A stretch of DNA of 64,000 bases from Prunus persica (taxonomy: Eukaryota > Streptophyta > Magnoliopsida > Rosales > Rosaceae), in NCBI RefSeq assembly GCF_000346465.2, contig NC_034010.1, forward strand, positions 8,061,324 through 8,125,323, read 5' to 3'. Shown here piece by piece: positions 1-10,764 of the stretch. Every line of letters starts with the position of its first letter. Positions within the stretch are counted from its first letter, which is position 1. The notes under the pieces are model-generated. The model saw only the letters and a list, made by a program, of their open reading frames with translations, had not been told where the DNA came from and searched no databases. The translations under genes were made by a program, and so were the position numbers.

Positions 1-362
1 GAATGGGTCTCTTAACAATGAGGATGTAGTGAATGCAAGAACAAAGAATATACATTTGTATGTAAAACGGATATTTATCTCAGATGATTTTAATGGTGAA
101 CTGCTAAGTTTTGATATATTGGAAACCATGTGAATTTGAGCTTCCATTTAGTTCGTTGTTTTGGTTTCATGTCAGTGCTGATCTTCTTTTGTGCATATAC
201 TCTTGCACATTAAGTTTCCTTTGTGATTTACTTTATGCGGAAAATAACTTGTATAACAAAGCTGGTGTTGACTGTTTATTCTGTATTTAAATTGGAAAAT
301 CAAGTATCCCTTAATATTCTTTTAATTATTACATGTTCTAATCAAAACAAGAGTTTGTTATC
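1..362 (+). pseudogene. HSP90 (plastid-type) pseudogene fragment, copy 1
   Basis: The first ~103 bases encode part of the HSP90 middle domain (readable as LNNEDVVNARTKNIHLYV, then RIFISDDFNGEL). This matches the organellar HSP90 of plants, closest in memory to plastid HSP90-5. A base is missing just before the LNNED segment, so the frame breaks after GMG. The bases after GAACTG read CTAAGT where a GTAAGT splice donor is expected. Both lesions recur in the second copy at 32776-32936, so the gene was already dead when it was duplicated. Positions 104-362 are intron, aligned with 32922-33012 plus 57312-57475. The ATA at 195-197 is the uninterrupted counterpart of the CACTA target site at 33010-33012. 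The copy is cut at 363 by a gypsy LTR. It extends left out of the window. Confidence 0.85.
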
Positions 363-867
363 TGTGGGAGCAAATTTTTCCAAGAGAATATTCGCCCAAG
401 ATTCCTTCGTCTTCTCCGCCTCTCTCTCCCTGCAAAACAGATCGGAGTAAAAGGACCACACCTGGGGGTGTTGGCCAAAGGTCCTCCGACGCCTAAGTTA
501 GGTAGGGTGTTTCAAGGAATAATTTCTGCAGAGTTTCAGCAGGAATTTAGACGTACCTCCACCTTTATGTGTGGCCATCCTTTTATAGTGGTCTCGGAGG
601 CTAGGATTTCAGAGGGATAATTCTATAGATAGAAAGGAATTATTATTCCTCCCCGATTTGGAATTGATTTGATTAATTAGGGATTTGATTAACTGCTCAT
701 TTAATTGGGAATTGGGGTAGGAATCAAATCAATTCTCAATTTAATTAGGTAATTCTCAATTAAATTGAGTAACTCCCAATTACGTTGAGTAATTCCCAAT
801 TAGGTCAAATAATCCCCAAATGGAAGGAATTATTTGACCTAGGGTCTGATTTAATTCGGTTCCTACA
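363..867 (-). repeat. 3' LTR of the gypsy element
   Basis: On the minus strand this 505-bp segment begins TGTAGGAACC at 867 and ends GCTCCCACA at 363, giving the usual TG...CA ends. It follows directly on a purine-rich tract at 868-886. It interrupts HSP90 intron sequence, shown by comparison with 57475 onwards. The middle contains several AATT-rich short repeats (about 650-850). Confidence 0.8.
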
Positions 868-886
868 AATGCCCCCCAGCTTCTGC
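868..886 (-). other. Polypurine tract of the gypsy element
   Basis: The minus strand reads GCAGAAGCTGGGGGGCATT immediately before the LTR start at 867. This is the expected plus-strand primer site at the internal/3' LTR junction of an LTR retrotransposon. Confidence 0.7.
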
Positions 887-1131
887 ATAGCGTGTGGCGG
901 CATGTAGGAGATGTGGATTAACCGTTAGGCCATCTAACGGCAACTGGACTTCCTTCTTTGATTTGGGCTCCTGTGTGGATGAGGCTTTTTAGTCGGCAGT
1001 CCAGCTGTAACTGGGCTAGAGGCGCGCGCATCTGCTGCTGGAGCCGGTGGCAGTTTGGGTCAGCTTTTTTGTGGCTGATCTAAGTTGCTTCAATTCCTTC
1101 TTCTTTTTGTGCCACGAACTAGGATCAGTAT

Positions 1132-2333
1132 GAGTCAAGGCGATCATGTGCGGAGCACGAATGTGCTGGAAGTCAGCGGCAGATAGGAAGAGGAGGTTTG
1201 TGTCGATCTGCTTGTTCCTCTCACCTACTGTGATGGTAAGTTGCATCCATTTGATCTGCTACAGTTGCCATGGAATTCTTTGTTGTGTATCTGACTAACT
1301 TCCATCTTCTGCTTGCAGAGAATGACATCTGCAAGAAACTCGATCTCTGCCCGAACATGACCAAGGTTCAACAAGCTCTGAACATCCCTATCAGGTTCTT
1401 TGAATGGCGCTGGTTGCTGAGCAAACATCGAAAGGAGGTTGGTGGTGGCCTGCCCCCTGCCGGAGATGTTGGAAGATTGAAGTTGTATGGCTTGGGCCTA
1501 GATGATATGCTAGCTGAGCAAGTAGAGTCATTGACCGAACTTTTTCCTTCTGCCACGAGCGAGTCTTCTTTAAGGGGGGTCTCGTATGCTGAGAAGATCC
1601 CCATGGTAGTTGCTCCTTTTTCATCTGCCAAGATCAAGCACCTCATCAACGCCAACAACAAGAAAGTCTATAGCCAGGAGGTCCGGGATATTCTGCTCAA
1701 GTCTCTGCCCGAACTGCCCAAAACCCGTGATCTGCCTTATAAAAAGGTTGCTGAGAAGTAGGGTTTGGGTCACCTAAGCTGATCCGAGGATCAAACTGAG
1801 AGAACTGTACCTCTATTCATGACTCGTCTACAAAGCCAAGAGCAGTCAAGCGTGGAGTTAATTCAATGTCGCAAGTTGCAGCCAAGAGAACTAAAGACTC
1901 TGCTCTAGCAAAACGTCCTTCAGTTGCACGAACTACCGATCCGAGAGTTGGTGATAGCTCTGCTGGTCAATTTTGATACTCATGTTGAAGCCATGGAGGC
2001 TGCCAAGCATGAAATTGCTGCTAATGCATACAAGCTGGAATACTTGGACTGTAGGAACGGTGCTCCTCCTTTTTGCCCTCTTGAACATGAGGATGATGAG
2101 CAGCTCTATCTCGACTTGTTGCTCAAAGTGAGCAGATCAATACTGTGAATGTAGAAGCAGTTGAAGAGCAGATAGCAGATGAAGCTATAATGGGGGAAGA
2201 CAAACCCCAAGGTGGGTCAGCTGATGAGGCTAATGCGGATGCGAAGGAGCAGGCAGCCGTGGCGGTTGAGCAGGTGGGGCTGGTTGGGCAGAGTGAGGCT
2301 GTTGCCAGCGCAGTTAAGGATGCGATCAGCTAA
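1132..2333 (+). pseudogene. Antisense, apparently spliced ORF of the gypsy element
   Basis: This lies between integrase and the 3' LTR but on the strand opposite gag-pol. A first exon starts at ATG 1132 (MSQGDHVRSTNVLEVSGR) and runs to a GTAAGT donor at about 1235. The acceptor (TTGCAG) before 1319 joins in phase to a 147-codon open stretch ending at 1761 (ENDICKKLDLCPNMTKVQ..., with FEWRWLLSKHR). One in-frame TAG breaks exon 1. Two further open stretches follow at 1924-2148 and 2145-2333, the last acidic and alanine-rich, but I cannot join them cleanly. Antisense ORFs at this position are known from Tat-lineage elements such as Grande and Retand; their function is not settled. I recognise no domain. 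Confidence 0.55.
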
Positions 2334-2530
2334 GGGTCACCTACTGAAGTCCCCTAGTAGTTGAAGTTCATTTTTGCTATTTTTGAACTTTGTAATTTTC
2401 TTTCAATAAGCGGTCTTTGGTTGACCACCTTATTTCTTGTTGAACTTGGCTGGTTGGCCGCTTTGTTATGGAATTTTCAGTTGTCCTTCGAACTTCAATT
2501 CTCGTTGTATCTTGTAAGTATGTGTGCAGA

Positions 2531-3480
2531 GACATAGCACTTGAAAAAGACTCCATTGAGTTTATACTCGTGAAGTAGCTCGCCTACAATGGAGGTAAGG
2601 CTTGTCGACTGCGAGCGTATGTCGGGGACATGATGCTCGAAAAAGACTCCACTGAGTTCGTACTCGAGTAATAGCTTGTCTGCAATAGAGATAAGGCTTG
2701 TCGCCGTGTGCGTATGTTGGGGACACAACGCTTAAAAATGCTCCATGAAGTTTGTACTCGAGGAGTAGCTTGCCTTCAATGGAGATAAGGCTCGTCGCCT
2801 TTGTGCGTATGTTGGGGACATAACGCTTGAAAAAAACTCCATTGAGTTTGTGCTTCAAGGAGCAGCTTGTCTGCAATGGATGTGAGGCTTGTCGCCTACG
2901 AGCGTATGTCGGGGACATAATGCTCGAAAAAGACTCCATCGAGTTTGTGCTTCGAGGAGCAACTTGTCTGCAATAGAGGTAAGGCTTGTCGCCTACGAGC
3001 GTATGTCGGGGACATAATGCTCGAAAAAGACTCCATTGAGTTTGTGCTTCGAGGGGCAACTTATCTGCAATGGAGGTGAGGCTTGTCGCTTGTGAGTGTA
3101 TGTCAGGGACATAATGCTTGAAAAAGACTCCATCGAGTTTGTGGTTCGAGAAGCAGCTTGTCTGCAATGGAGATAAGGCTTGTCGCCTGCGAGCATATGT
3201 CAGGGACATAATGCTCAAAAAAGACTCCATGAAGTTTGTGCTTCGAGGAGCAGCTTGTCTGCAATGGAGGTGAGGCTTATCGCCTGCGTGCGTATGTCGG
3301 GGACATAACGCTTGAAAAAGACTCCATTGAGTTTGTGCTTCGAGGAGCAGCTTGTCTGCAATGAAGATAAGGTTTGTTGCCAGCATGTGTATGTTCGTGA
3401 GACATAATGCTTGAAAAAGTACTTCATTGAAAAGCTTGCTCTTATATTGATGTTGGTGTAAATACATCGCTTTATTGAAT
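2531..3480. repeat. 97-bp tandem array in the gypsy 3' region
   Basis: The marker GACATAA/GACACAA recurs at 2531, 2627, 2722, 2817, 2914, 3011, 3108, 3205, 3302 and 3401, i.e. every 95-99 bp, giving about ten units. Each unit also carries AAGACTCCATTGAGTTTGTG-like and GGCTTGTCGCC-like blocks. Open frames across the array are a by-product of the repeat. Tat elements are known to carry variable tandem arrays in this region. Confidence 0.92.
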
Positions 3481-3867
3481 AAAAAATTAACAACAAAGGT
3501 AACATCAAAAGCAGTTTGTCTTCAATGGAAGTAAGGGAGGCTCGTCGCCTGCTAGGAGTCGAGCTGGTAAGCGATGAGCTTCATGGATAGTATCTTCGAA
3601 GGTGGTGGGCATTCCATTATCTTGGAATTTCCTTCCCTTCTAGAGTGTCGAAGGTGTAACTTCCTCTGCCCCCAGATCGGCTGATCACATAGGGGCCTTC
3701 CTAGTTTGGCTTCATCTTCTTTGACCCTTGCCTCGGTGCTGTGATGAAAGTTTTTATGAGCACAAGGTCTCCATGCCGAAACTGTCTGATCTTGTCCTTC
3801 TTCTTGTAGTAGGACATCAACTGCTGCTGGTAGGCGGCAACTCGAACAATGACCTTTTCTAGTTCTT

Positions 3868-5052
3868 CTAAAGCAGATCAAGGTTGACTCTCATCTGCTT
3901 GCAATTTTGGCCAAGACTGCCCACCTCAATGCTCATGGAAGGGACTGTGATGTGTGGGGGAAAGATTGCTTTCGTCCCATAGGCCAGGGAAAACGGTGTC
4001 TCTCTGGTCGATCTCCTTTTGGTTGTGTGATAAGCCCATAGGACTCCTGGCAACTCGTTTACCCATTTTCCTTCTACGCCTTCCAATCTTTTCTTTAGGC
4101 AATGCAGCATGATCTTGTTGGATGCCTCTGCTTGGCCATTGCCTTGCGGGTATCTGGGAGTTGACAGGTGTTGTTTGATGCCATACTTCGCAAGGAATGC
4201 AGTGATCTGCCTGCCCACGAACTGTGTACCATTGTCGGTGACTATCGATTGCGAGCAACCAAATCTGCAAATGATGTTCTTCCAGATGAACTGTTTAACG
4301 TCAGCTTCCTTGGTAGAAGATAAAGCCTCGGCCTCAATCCATTTGGTGAAGTAATCAGTGGCAACGATCATAATCTCCTTATTGACAGGTACTGTCGGCA
4401 TAGGTCCCACCAAGTCAATGGCCCACTGCATGAATGGCCATGAATTGTTCTGCGGATGGTATTCCTCAACTGGCAGGCCAAGGATCGGCTTATAGCGTTG
4501 ACATCGATCACATCTTTGAGCACACTCCGTGGAGTCTTGGCACACGGTAGGCCAGAAATTGCCGATGCTGAGAACCTTCCGAGACCTGCCTCCAGCGTGA
4601 TTTCCACATTCGTCGTCGTGTATTTTGCAGAGAACCTCGAGCGTTTGCGGGTACTTGTTGCAAGTAAGATGAAACTCGTAGTATGATCTGCAGATAAGCG
4701 TGTCGCATTTCATGTAGTATCTTGTAGCCTTCTGCTTGATTTTCTTGGCCTCAGATTTGTCCTCGGGCAAGTTTTCATTCACTAGGTAGTCAATGATGGG
4801 GTCTTGCCAGTTAGGATCCTCATCGATCTGCATCAGGTCTGGATGTTCTACCTCTTTTATGCTAGGCTGGTCAAGGTGCTCGACCGGGATGGAGCGTCTA
4901 ATCTGGGTATCCAGCGCTGATCCTAAGCTTGCCAGTGCATCTGCGTGAGCGTTCTCTGGTCGGGGCACCTGCTGGATGGTAAAGGTGGGAAACGCCTTCA
5001 ACAGCTCTTGGACTTTGTCATGGTACAAGATCATCCTCGGGTGCTTCGCCAT
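3868..5052 (-). pseudogene. Gypsy RNase H end and integrase
   Basis: The 394-codon open frame starts inside the end of RNase H (PRPENAHADALASL at residues ~31-44). It continues through the integrase zinc-binding domain, with His145, His152, Cys181 and Cys184 forming the HHCC set. The catalytic core follows, with the DDE triad at about Asp213 (WAIDLVGP), Asp273 (IVTDNGTQF) and Glu309 (GQAEASNK). Integrase joins retrotransposon cDNA into the host chromosome. The frame shifts near 3868; related sequence continues to 3552 in another frame (GDLVLIKTF-like, C-terminal domain). The key residues survive, but the surrounding polyprotein is broken, so I class it as part of a dead element. Confidence 0.85.
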
Positions 5053-6761
5053 GTATTCTCCTGAGGCTTGACTTGTGATTAGCTAAGAATCTGAGTAGAA
5101 GGCCAGCTTCTTGATTGATAGCTTCTTTGCCAAGCGCAAGCCAAAGAGCAATGCCTCGTATTCTGCCTTGTTATTTGAAGCCGGGAAGCCAAGTGTGATA
5201 GCTTGCTCCAACAGGGTTCCATACAGGGTGACGATGACAACGTGTGCTCCAGCTCCTTTCTAGTTCGATGCTCCATGTACACGTAACTGCCACATGTCTC
5301 TGGGTTGGTCAGGTTCCGCAGAGGTCTTGTCTGCTCTCGAACTTTCCTTCTTTTTGCGGATCAGCTTCTCTTCTTCGGCTGATGATGTGAATTCTGCAAC
5401 AAAGTCTGCTAAGGCATGGGCTTTTATTGCAGTCTTCAACCGGTAGAGGAGGTCGTATTAGCTTAGCTCTATTGCCCACTTCATGAGTCGCTGAGAAGCA
5501 TCGGAGTTGTGGAGGATTGATCTCAAAAGAAAGGCAGTCGTAACGATGACTCAGTGAGCTTGGTAATAAGGTCGCAGCTTTCTCGCAGAAACAACAAGGG
5601 CCAAAATGAGCTTCTTCAATTTTGGGTAGCGAGTCTCTACATCAAGGAGAGCTTTTGACGTGTAGGATATCGGATGTTAGGCCCCAAGTTCTTCTGGTAT
5701 GAGAGTTGAGCTGAAGGCCAAGTTGGACACTGCCAGGTACACGAACAAGTCTTCACTAGGAACTAGCTTCGAGAGCACGGGAGGTGAAGTAAGGTAGGTC
5801 TTTAGACTCTGGAAAGCTACTTCGCACTTCTCTACCCACTTGTCTTTTTGCCCATTCTTCAAAGCTTTGAAGAATAGTCTGCACTTGTCGGTAGTTTTCA
5901 AGAGGAATCAGTTGAGGGCCGCTGCTCTGCCTGTCAGACTTTGTATTTCCTTCCCTGTGGAAGATGACTTCATCTCGAGAATGGATTTGATTTGACGTAA
6001 GTGTGCCTAGATACCTCGTTGTGTGACTAAGTACTCTAGCAATCGGTCGGATGATACACCGAACGTGCATTTACTTGGATTCAGCTTCATGCGGTATTGG
6101 CGGAGCAGGCACAATGCTTCGGCGAGGTTTTTGAGGTGGTCTCCACGCTTAAGGGCTTTGACCAGCATATCATCCACGTAGACTTCCATGGTTTACCGAT
6201 ATGCTCTTTGAAAATCTTATTCACAAGCCTTTGATAGGTTGCTCCGGCTTTCTTCAGCCCAAAGGGAATGACCTTGTAGCAGTAGGTCCCTCTCTCGATG
6301 GTGAAAAAGGTCTTCGCCTTGTCATCATTGTACATCATAATTTGATTATAGCCAGGGTAGGCATCCATGAAGCTGAGCAGCTGGTTGCCGGAAGTTGAAT
6401 CCACGAGCTAGTCGATCCTCAGCAATGGGAAGTTGTCTTTAGGGCATGCTTTGTTGAGGTCGGTGTAATTGAAGCACACTCTTCATTTGCCCTTTTCTTG
6501 TTTTGCCACCAGAACAACGTTGGCCAGCCATTCCGAGTAGGAGACCTCTTCAATGAATCCGACGGTTAGAAGCTTGTCGATCTCGGCTTCAATGATCGCG
6601 ACTCGCTCGGGAGTGAAGTTGCGCCTCTTTTGCACCACTGGTTTGCTGGCAAGGTTGACATGGAGCCGGTGGTAGATGATGTTTGGGTCGATGCTGGGCA
6701 TGTCAGATGGTGACCACGCGAACATGTCTTTGTTGTTCTGGAGGAAGGTGGTCAGCTCCAC
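5053..6761 (-). pseudogene. Gypsy reverse transcriptase and RNase H, broken
   Basis: Reverse transcriptase blocks appear in order on the minus strand: the N-terminal fingers (KLLTVGFIEEVSYSEWLANVV, ~6580-6490), FNYTDLNKACPKDNFPL, the DAYPGYNQI block (~6360), GLKKAGATYQRLVNKIF (~6225) and the YVDD catalytic motif at about 6183-6166. RNase H-type sequence follows through ~5080. Breaks are visible: TGA replaces the tryptophan codon near 6484, a TAG lies near 6405, and the frame shifts near 6190 just before YVDD. Several more shifts occur between 5900 and 5080. The enzyme would copy element RNA to DNA in family members; this copy cannot encode it. Confidence 0.82.
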
Positions 6762-7137
6762 CTTCTCGTCCGAGCTTAAGCACGAGACAATCCGCGCTTT
6801 CTTGTCTGGTTGGTCAGGATCGAGGGGTACTAACTCAACGTCTTCCTCAGGCTTCCAACCTTTTTCAAGGGAGCCTTCCAGGCGGATTCCCTCATCTCGA
6901 TCCTTCTTGTTTGGATTTTGGATCGAGCTGATCTGCGCTTCTTTGTCTGGCTGGTCAGGATTATGGGGTACTAACTCGACGTCATCCTCAGGCTTCCAAC
7001 CCTTTTTAGGGGAGTCTTCCGAGCGGATTCCCTCGCCTTGATCCTTGCTTCTTAATTGCTATTGTGAGATAGCAACTCCCTTCCCGTTCGGGCTTGCTTG
7101 TCTGCTGGGAGCGTTTTCCGCCTCTTGGCAGCTTGCA

Positions 7138-8010
7138 TTACTGGTGTGTTAACTGCAACTGCTTGCTCTTTTTGAGTTCTTGAGTTGTGCATCTTCTTGC
7201 CATGGCTTGGTCATTATTGATCTGCCTGATTCCGCCCCCAAGGATAGGGTAGCGAATCTTCTGGTGTAGAGCATATGTGATGGCCTCGATCTTGCTAATC
7301 CACAATCGGCCTAAGATTCCGTTGTAGGGGGAGATCTCGTCGATGACCATGAAGGTTTGCGAGCAGACCCCTGGGGCTGAGTGGATGTCATGGTTGATCG
7401 TTCCAACAGTGATTAATGTGGCCCCATTGAAGCCAGTAAGTGACCTGGCAAGTTTGCTAATCTTGGGCTCTAATCCCATCTGTTGGATAACAGATAGTTG
7501 TAGGATGTTGGCTGCGCTACCCTCATCCATATGAACTCGCTCGATCACAACTTGTTCAATTTGGATGCAGATGACTAGGGCGTCATTATGCGGTAGGTCA
7601 AGCCCGATCAAGTCCTTCTTCTGCAAGCCAATGATGGGTGTATCCACAATGACTGGTAATCCTGTTGTGACTTGGGAGACATAAGTCGCCTGCGCGATCT
7701 TTCTCTTGAGCTCCTTAGTGGTCAGCCCAGACTCCTGGGATTTAGCTAGAATGATGTTGATTCGAATGACCTTTTGGGGAGGTTCCTTGGCAGCTGCATC
7801 ACAATCCTCAATCTGCTGGATGGCCTTCTTTGCAACGAATTCTGTGCAATGGCCTTCTCTGACCAGCTCTTCAAGGTGCTCTTTCCAAGCGTTGCAGTTG
7901 TTGGTGTAATTACCATGCTCCCCATGAAATATGTAGTATTTACTAGTGTCCCTCTTAGAGGGGTCTCTCCTTATGGGTGGCGGTCTCCTCACCCACGGCT
8001 TGTTCTTCAC
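7138..8010 (-). pseudogene. Gypsy gag C-terminal region and aspartic protease
   Basis: A 290-codon open frame. The N-terminal part is a gag-type segment with one CxxH-like stretch (YYIFHGEHGNYTNNCNAWKEHLEELV). The aspartic protease follows, with the active-site motif DEGSAAN (VHMDEGSAAN, about residue 155-165) in place of the DSGA of other retroelements; this variant is usual in Tat-type families. The flap/second-half motif NGILGRLW lies near residue 232. It matures the polyprotein. The frame is separated from gag by a stop near 8075 and from reverse transcriptase by shifts near 7080-7040. Confidence 0.75.
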
Positions 8011-8139
8011 TTGAGCCAGGATCTGGTGAATTGGGATAGCGAACTCAATAAAGGTCCTTATTTCTGAGCCTCCCTCTTAGGGTTGCGATCTGCCCTTATC
8101 CCGGGCTTTTTGCTCGAACTGGTTGCTCTTTTGGCTTTT

Positions 8140-8829
8140 CTACTTCGTCGGGTGATCAACTTGCTTGTTGGCTTTTTTTGCGGCGATACGATCATCGTCC
8201 CAAAGTGCATAGCGCTCTGCCATCGTGAACACTTTTGCCAAGGTTTGGCTTGGAGTTATGGCCAGCTCTCGGTATAGCTCGTGCTCGGTTGGCAAGCCTT
8301 TCTTGAAAGCTGAGGAAGCAACTTGGTCATTGCATCCTATGATGTTAGCCTTCTCAGCCTTAAACCGTCTCAGGTAGTCTCGCAGAGACTCATCTAGCTT
8401 CTTGCGCAGGTTGAACAGATGCTCCGCATTCTTTCTGACCGTCTTGTAGGAGGTGTACTCCTTTGTGAAGATGAGGGTTAACTCCTTGAGGTTTCCTATC
8501 GATGCGGATGGCAGAGTGTGGAACCAGTCTTGAACTGCTCCTCGCAGGGTCATCGCGAACACTTTGCACATTAGGGCGTCGTCTGCCTTATACAGGATCA
8601 TGGCGCTCTTGAAGTGCCTCAAATGGCTCTCAGGGTCAGAGTTCCCCTTGAATGGAGTGATTGATGGCGTTGTGAACCGCTTCGGTGGTGAAGCTAGTTC
8701 CACCTCATCGGTAAAGTGAGAGCAGTCGACTCGATCAATTTCCTTGCGCAGGGCCTCCTCCGTGCTTCCTTTAAATTTGAGACCTTGGAGTCGGTCATTT
8801 ACTAGCTTCTCGACATCCTCTGCTCGCAA
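8140..8829 (-). pseudogene. Gypsy gag (Retrotrans_gag domain)
   Basis: A 229-codon frame starting MRAEDVEKLVNDR. It contains the plant retrotransposon gag signature: FKGNSDPESHLRHFKSAM, then AVQDWFHTLPSASIGNLKEL, LIFTKEY, and RDYLRRFKAEKANIIGCND. This is the capsid-like protein that packages element RNA. The start was chosen as the first ATG after upstream stops, but real gag may start further upstream (8830-8870, in another frame). It ends at 8140, and downstream protein continues after an intervening stop. Confidence 0.8.
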
Positions 8830-8846
8830 GGCTGGAGTGTCAGGCT

Positions 8847-9220
8847 GACGTCTTCGGTGCCTCGAGCGCGACTAGCTAACTTCTTCCTCAGTTCCCAAAG
8901 GTCGATCTCATTCGGTGCTCTACCCGTGGGGTAGATTAGGAGATTGAGCTTGTGAGGATTCCACTACAGCTTGTCGCCGCGTGTTGGTCCTCGAGAGGGT
9001 TGGTGGGCGTCGATTGTTATCTTCTGCCCTCAAGGAGGGTCACTCAGGTCGATGTCTTTGGTGCCTAAAGCACGACTGGCTAACTTCTTCCTCGGTTCCT
9101 AAGGGTCGATCCCCTTGGGTGCCCTGCCCGTGGGGCAAATTAGGAGATTGAGCTTGTGAGGATTCCTCTACAGCTTGTCGCCGAGTGTTGGTCCTCGAGC
9201 CGGCTGGTGGGCATCGATCA
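8847..9220. repeat. Tandem duplication, 204-bp period, in the gypsy leader
   Basis: Two diverged units begin at 8847 (GACGTCTTCGGTGCC) and 9051 (GATGTCTTTGGTGCC). Both contain CGACTAGCTAACTTCTTCCTC-like and AGATTGAGCTTGTGAGGATTC-like blocks. They lie upstream of gag in the leader, where a 5' LTR and primer site would be expected to the right. Confidence 0.8.
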
Positions 9221-9371
9221 TTGAGCTTGTTACGTGACTGCTCACGAACTCGAGCTCCTTGTGGGCCCAAGCGAGCGTGGACATTGGACTATGGGCCCAG
9301 CCTTTCTAGCACGTTGGTCCTTGGTCCTAGCCTTAAAACGGCTCAGAGTACGGCTCGCGGCTGTCTGCGTC

Positions 9372-9640
9372 TTGATAGTAGCCCATAGACACGTGTAACG
9401 CTCTCCTTAGATGTTCCTTCTCACTCTGATTTTATTCTATAGTCGCATGCCTTTGGCCATTTTGGATATGAACGAAGAATTGTCTCTTTTAGTTCTCTCT
9501 TTGTTTATTTCTCTTTCTGGATTTTGGTACCTAACATATCTGTCCTGCCGACTTTGGTGGAAGTCCAGTAGAGGAACAATGTTGGTATAAAAAATTTGGT
9601 TTGCAAGCTAGTCGTAGAAAAAGACAAGACACAAGGATGT
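9372..9640. repeat. Repeat block shared with 58323-58575
   Basis: About 250 bp starting ACACGTGTAACGCTCTCC and including GGATATGAACGAAGAATTGTC aligns directly with 58336-58575. It resembles an LTR or LTR-leader remnant but I cannot define its ends. Downstream blocks at 10000-10727 match 58650-59333 in the same order, so this belongs to a segmental duplication. Confidence 0.8.
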
Positions 9641-9755
9641 TTTTACTCTTCAATTTTTGAGAGGGAGGGAAATGTTAAACATCATTAACAAATTACTGTT
9701 GCTCCTGAGACCAAAAAGACAATTGTTTTTCCTTTATGATGAGTTTTCCCAAGAT

Positions 9756-9965
9756 CTAAAATATCGATGGTTTCGAAAATATCGGTAATTCAAAAAAAAT
9801 TGGAATTTTTTATAGAAATATTGAGAAATTATCGATATCAACAAAAAATGAATAAAAATCACAGAAATTGTAAGAAAAACTTGGAAAATTTTCTTGAAAT
9901 TTGGGAGGATTTTATTTAATCAATTATCTATTACTTTACCATAAAAAATTGGAATGAAATGCATT
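9756..9965. repeat. Dispersed repeat shared with 19557-19765
   Basis: TATCGATATCAA, GAAAATTTTCTTGAAA and ATTATCTATTACTTTA blocks recur in the same order at 19557-19765. This insert is absent from the parallel copy near 58575-58640. From 9965 to 10516 I see only A/T-rich sequence, including an (AT)n tract at about 10000-10017, and no gene. Confidence 0.7.
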
Positions 9966-10764
9966 GCGGGCACTGATTTTTTTTTTTTACGTGTATATTA
10001 TATATATATATATATATTATAGGTATTATATATATACTTGAGTGTGCAAGACAATAACACAAGCGAGTATTTGGTTGAGTTGGAATTCAGTGCATTGATT
10101 TTAGTAGGGAAGTTGGATTTGAGTACGTATTGCGTCATTCAGTAGTCGTATTTACATTTCTTCTCTTTTTGTTAACAATAGAAGAAAAAAAAACAAAAAA
10201 CGTGTCAAAAAAAGAAAAAGAAAAAAAGGAAACACTCCAAAGAAGAGGAAAACAATATATACAAGCTTTCTCCAATCAACTGAAAAAAATTTGTATGTTT
10301 TCACCCACTCAAAACAAAACAAAAAAAGTTAATCTCTTCTTCTTCCTCTTCCTTTTTCTCAAATTGAAACATTCAAATTTTTGTGAATTTGATTTATGAT
10401 TGTCATTGCATGCTAATCGATGATGAAGTTTAGTTATTAAAAAAATTATCTTATGGTATTAAGGCATGGCAAATTTTTTTAATCATAAATATTTTCATAT
10501 TAGATGATGTGAGGGTTGTTGACGTGAGCTATCCTAATTAATCAAGGAGATTTATTTCCTTGATTAATTAGGGGATTTACTTTCTTATTTTATATAGTTG
10601 ACGTATCCTTGATAATTAGGAGATATTCTCATAATTGATTACCATATCTATTTTCTTGTAAAGCACTAATGTAAACTCCTATATATACCTCTATAGGGAG
10701 AAGAATACAATTAACCTAAAGTATTCAAACCGTATTCATATTTTAGAGAGCAATCGATCTTGGA

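Larger units (their letters stand above)
363..9370 (-). mobile_element. Ty3/gypsy LTR retrotransposon, Tat-like, 5' end lost
   Basis: On the minus strand the order is gag (8829-8140), protease (8010-7138), reverse transcriptase/RNase H (6761-5053), integrase (5052-3868), a long 3' region with a tandem array and an antisense ORF, a polypurine tract, then the 3' LTR (867-363). Integrase after RNase H defines Ty3/gypsy. The gag type, the DEGSAAN protease motif and the long 3' region with an antisense ORF point to the Tat lineage. No copy of the 363-867 LTR is visible near 8830-9370, so the 5' LTR is missing. The right boundary is set only by where homology to 58323 onwards begins. In-frame stops and a frameshift in the polyprotein show it cannot move on its own. 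Confidence 0.85.

Noticed and set aside
2562..3467. A 301-codon minus-strand open frame and overlapping frames across the 97-bp array
   Set aside because: The repeated peptide blocks are simply the tandem DNA read in rotating frames; there is no independent coding signal.
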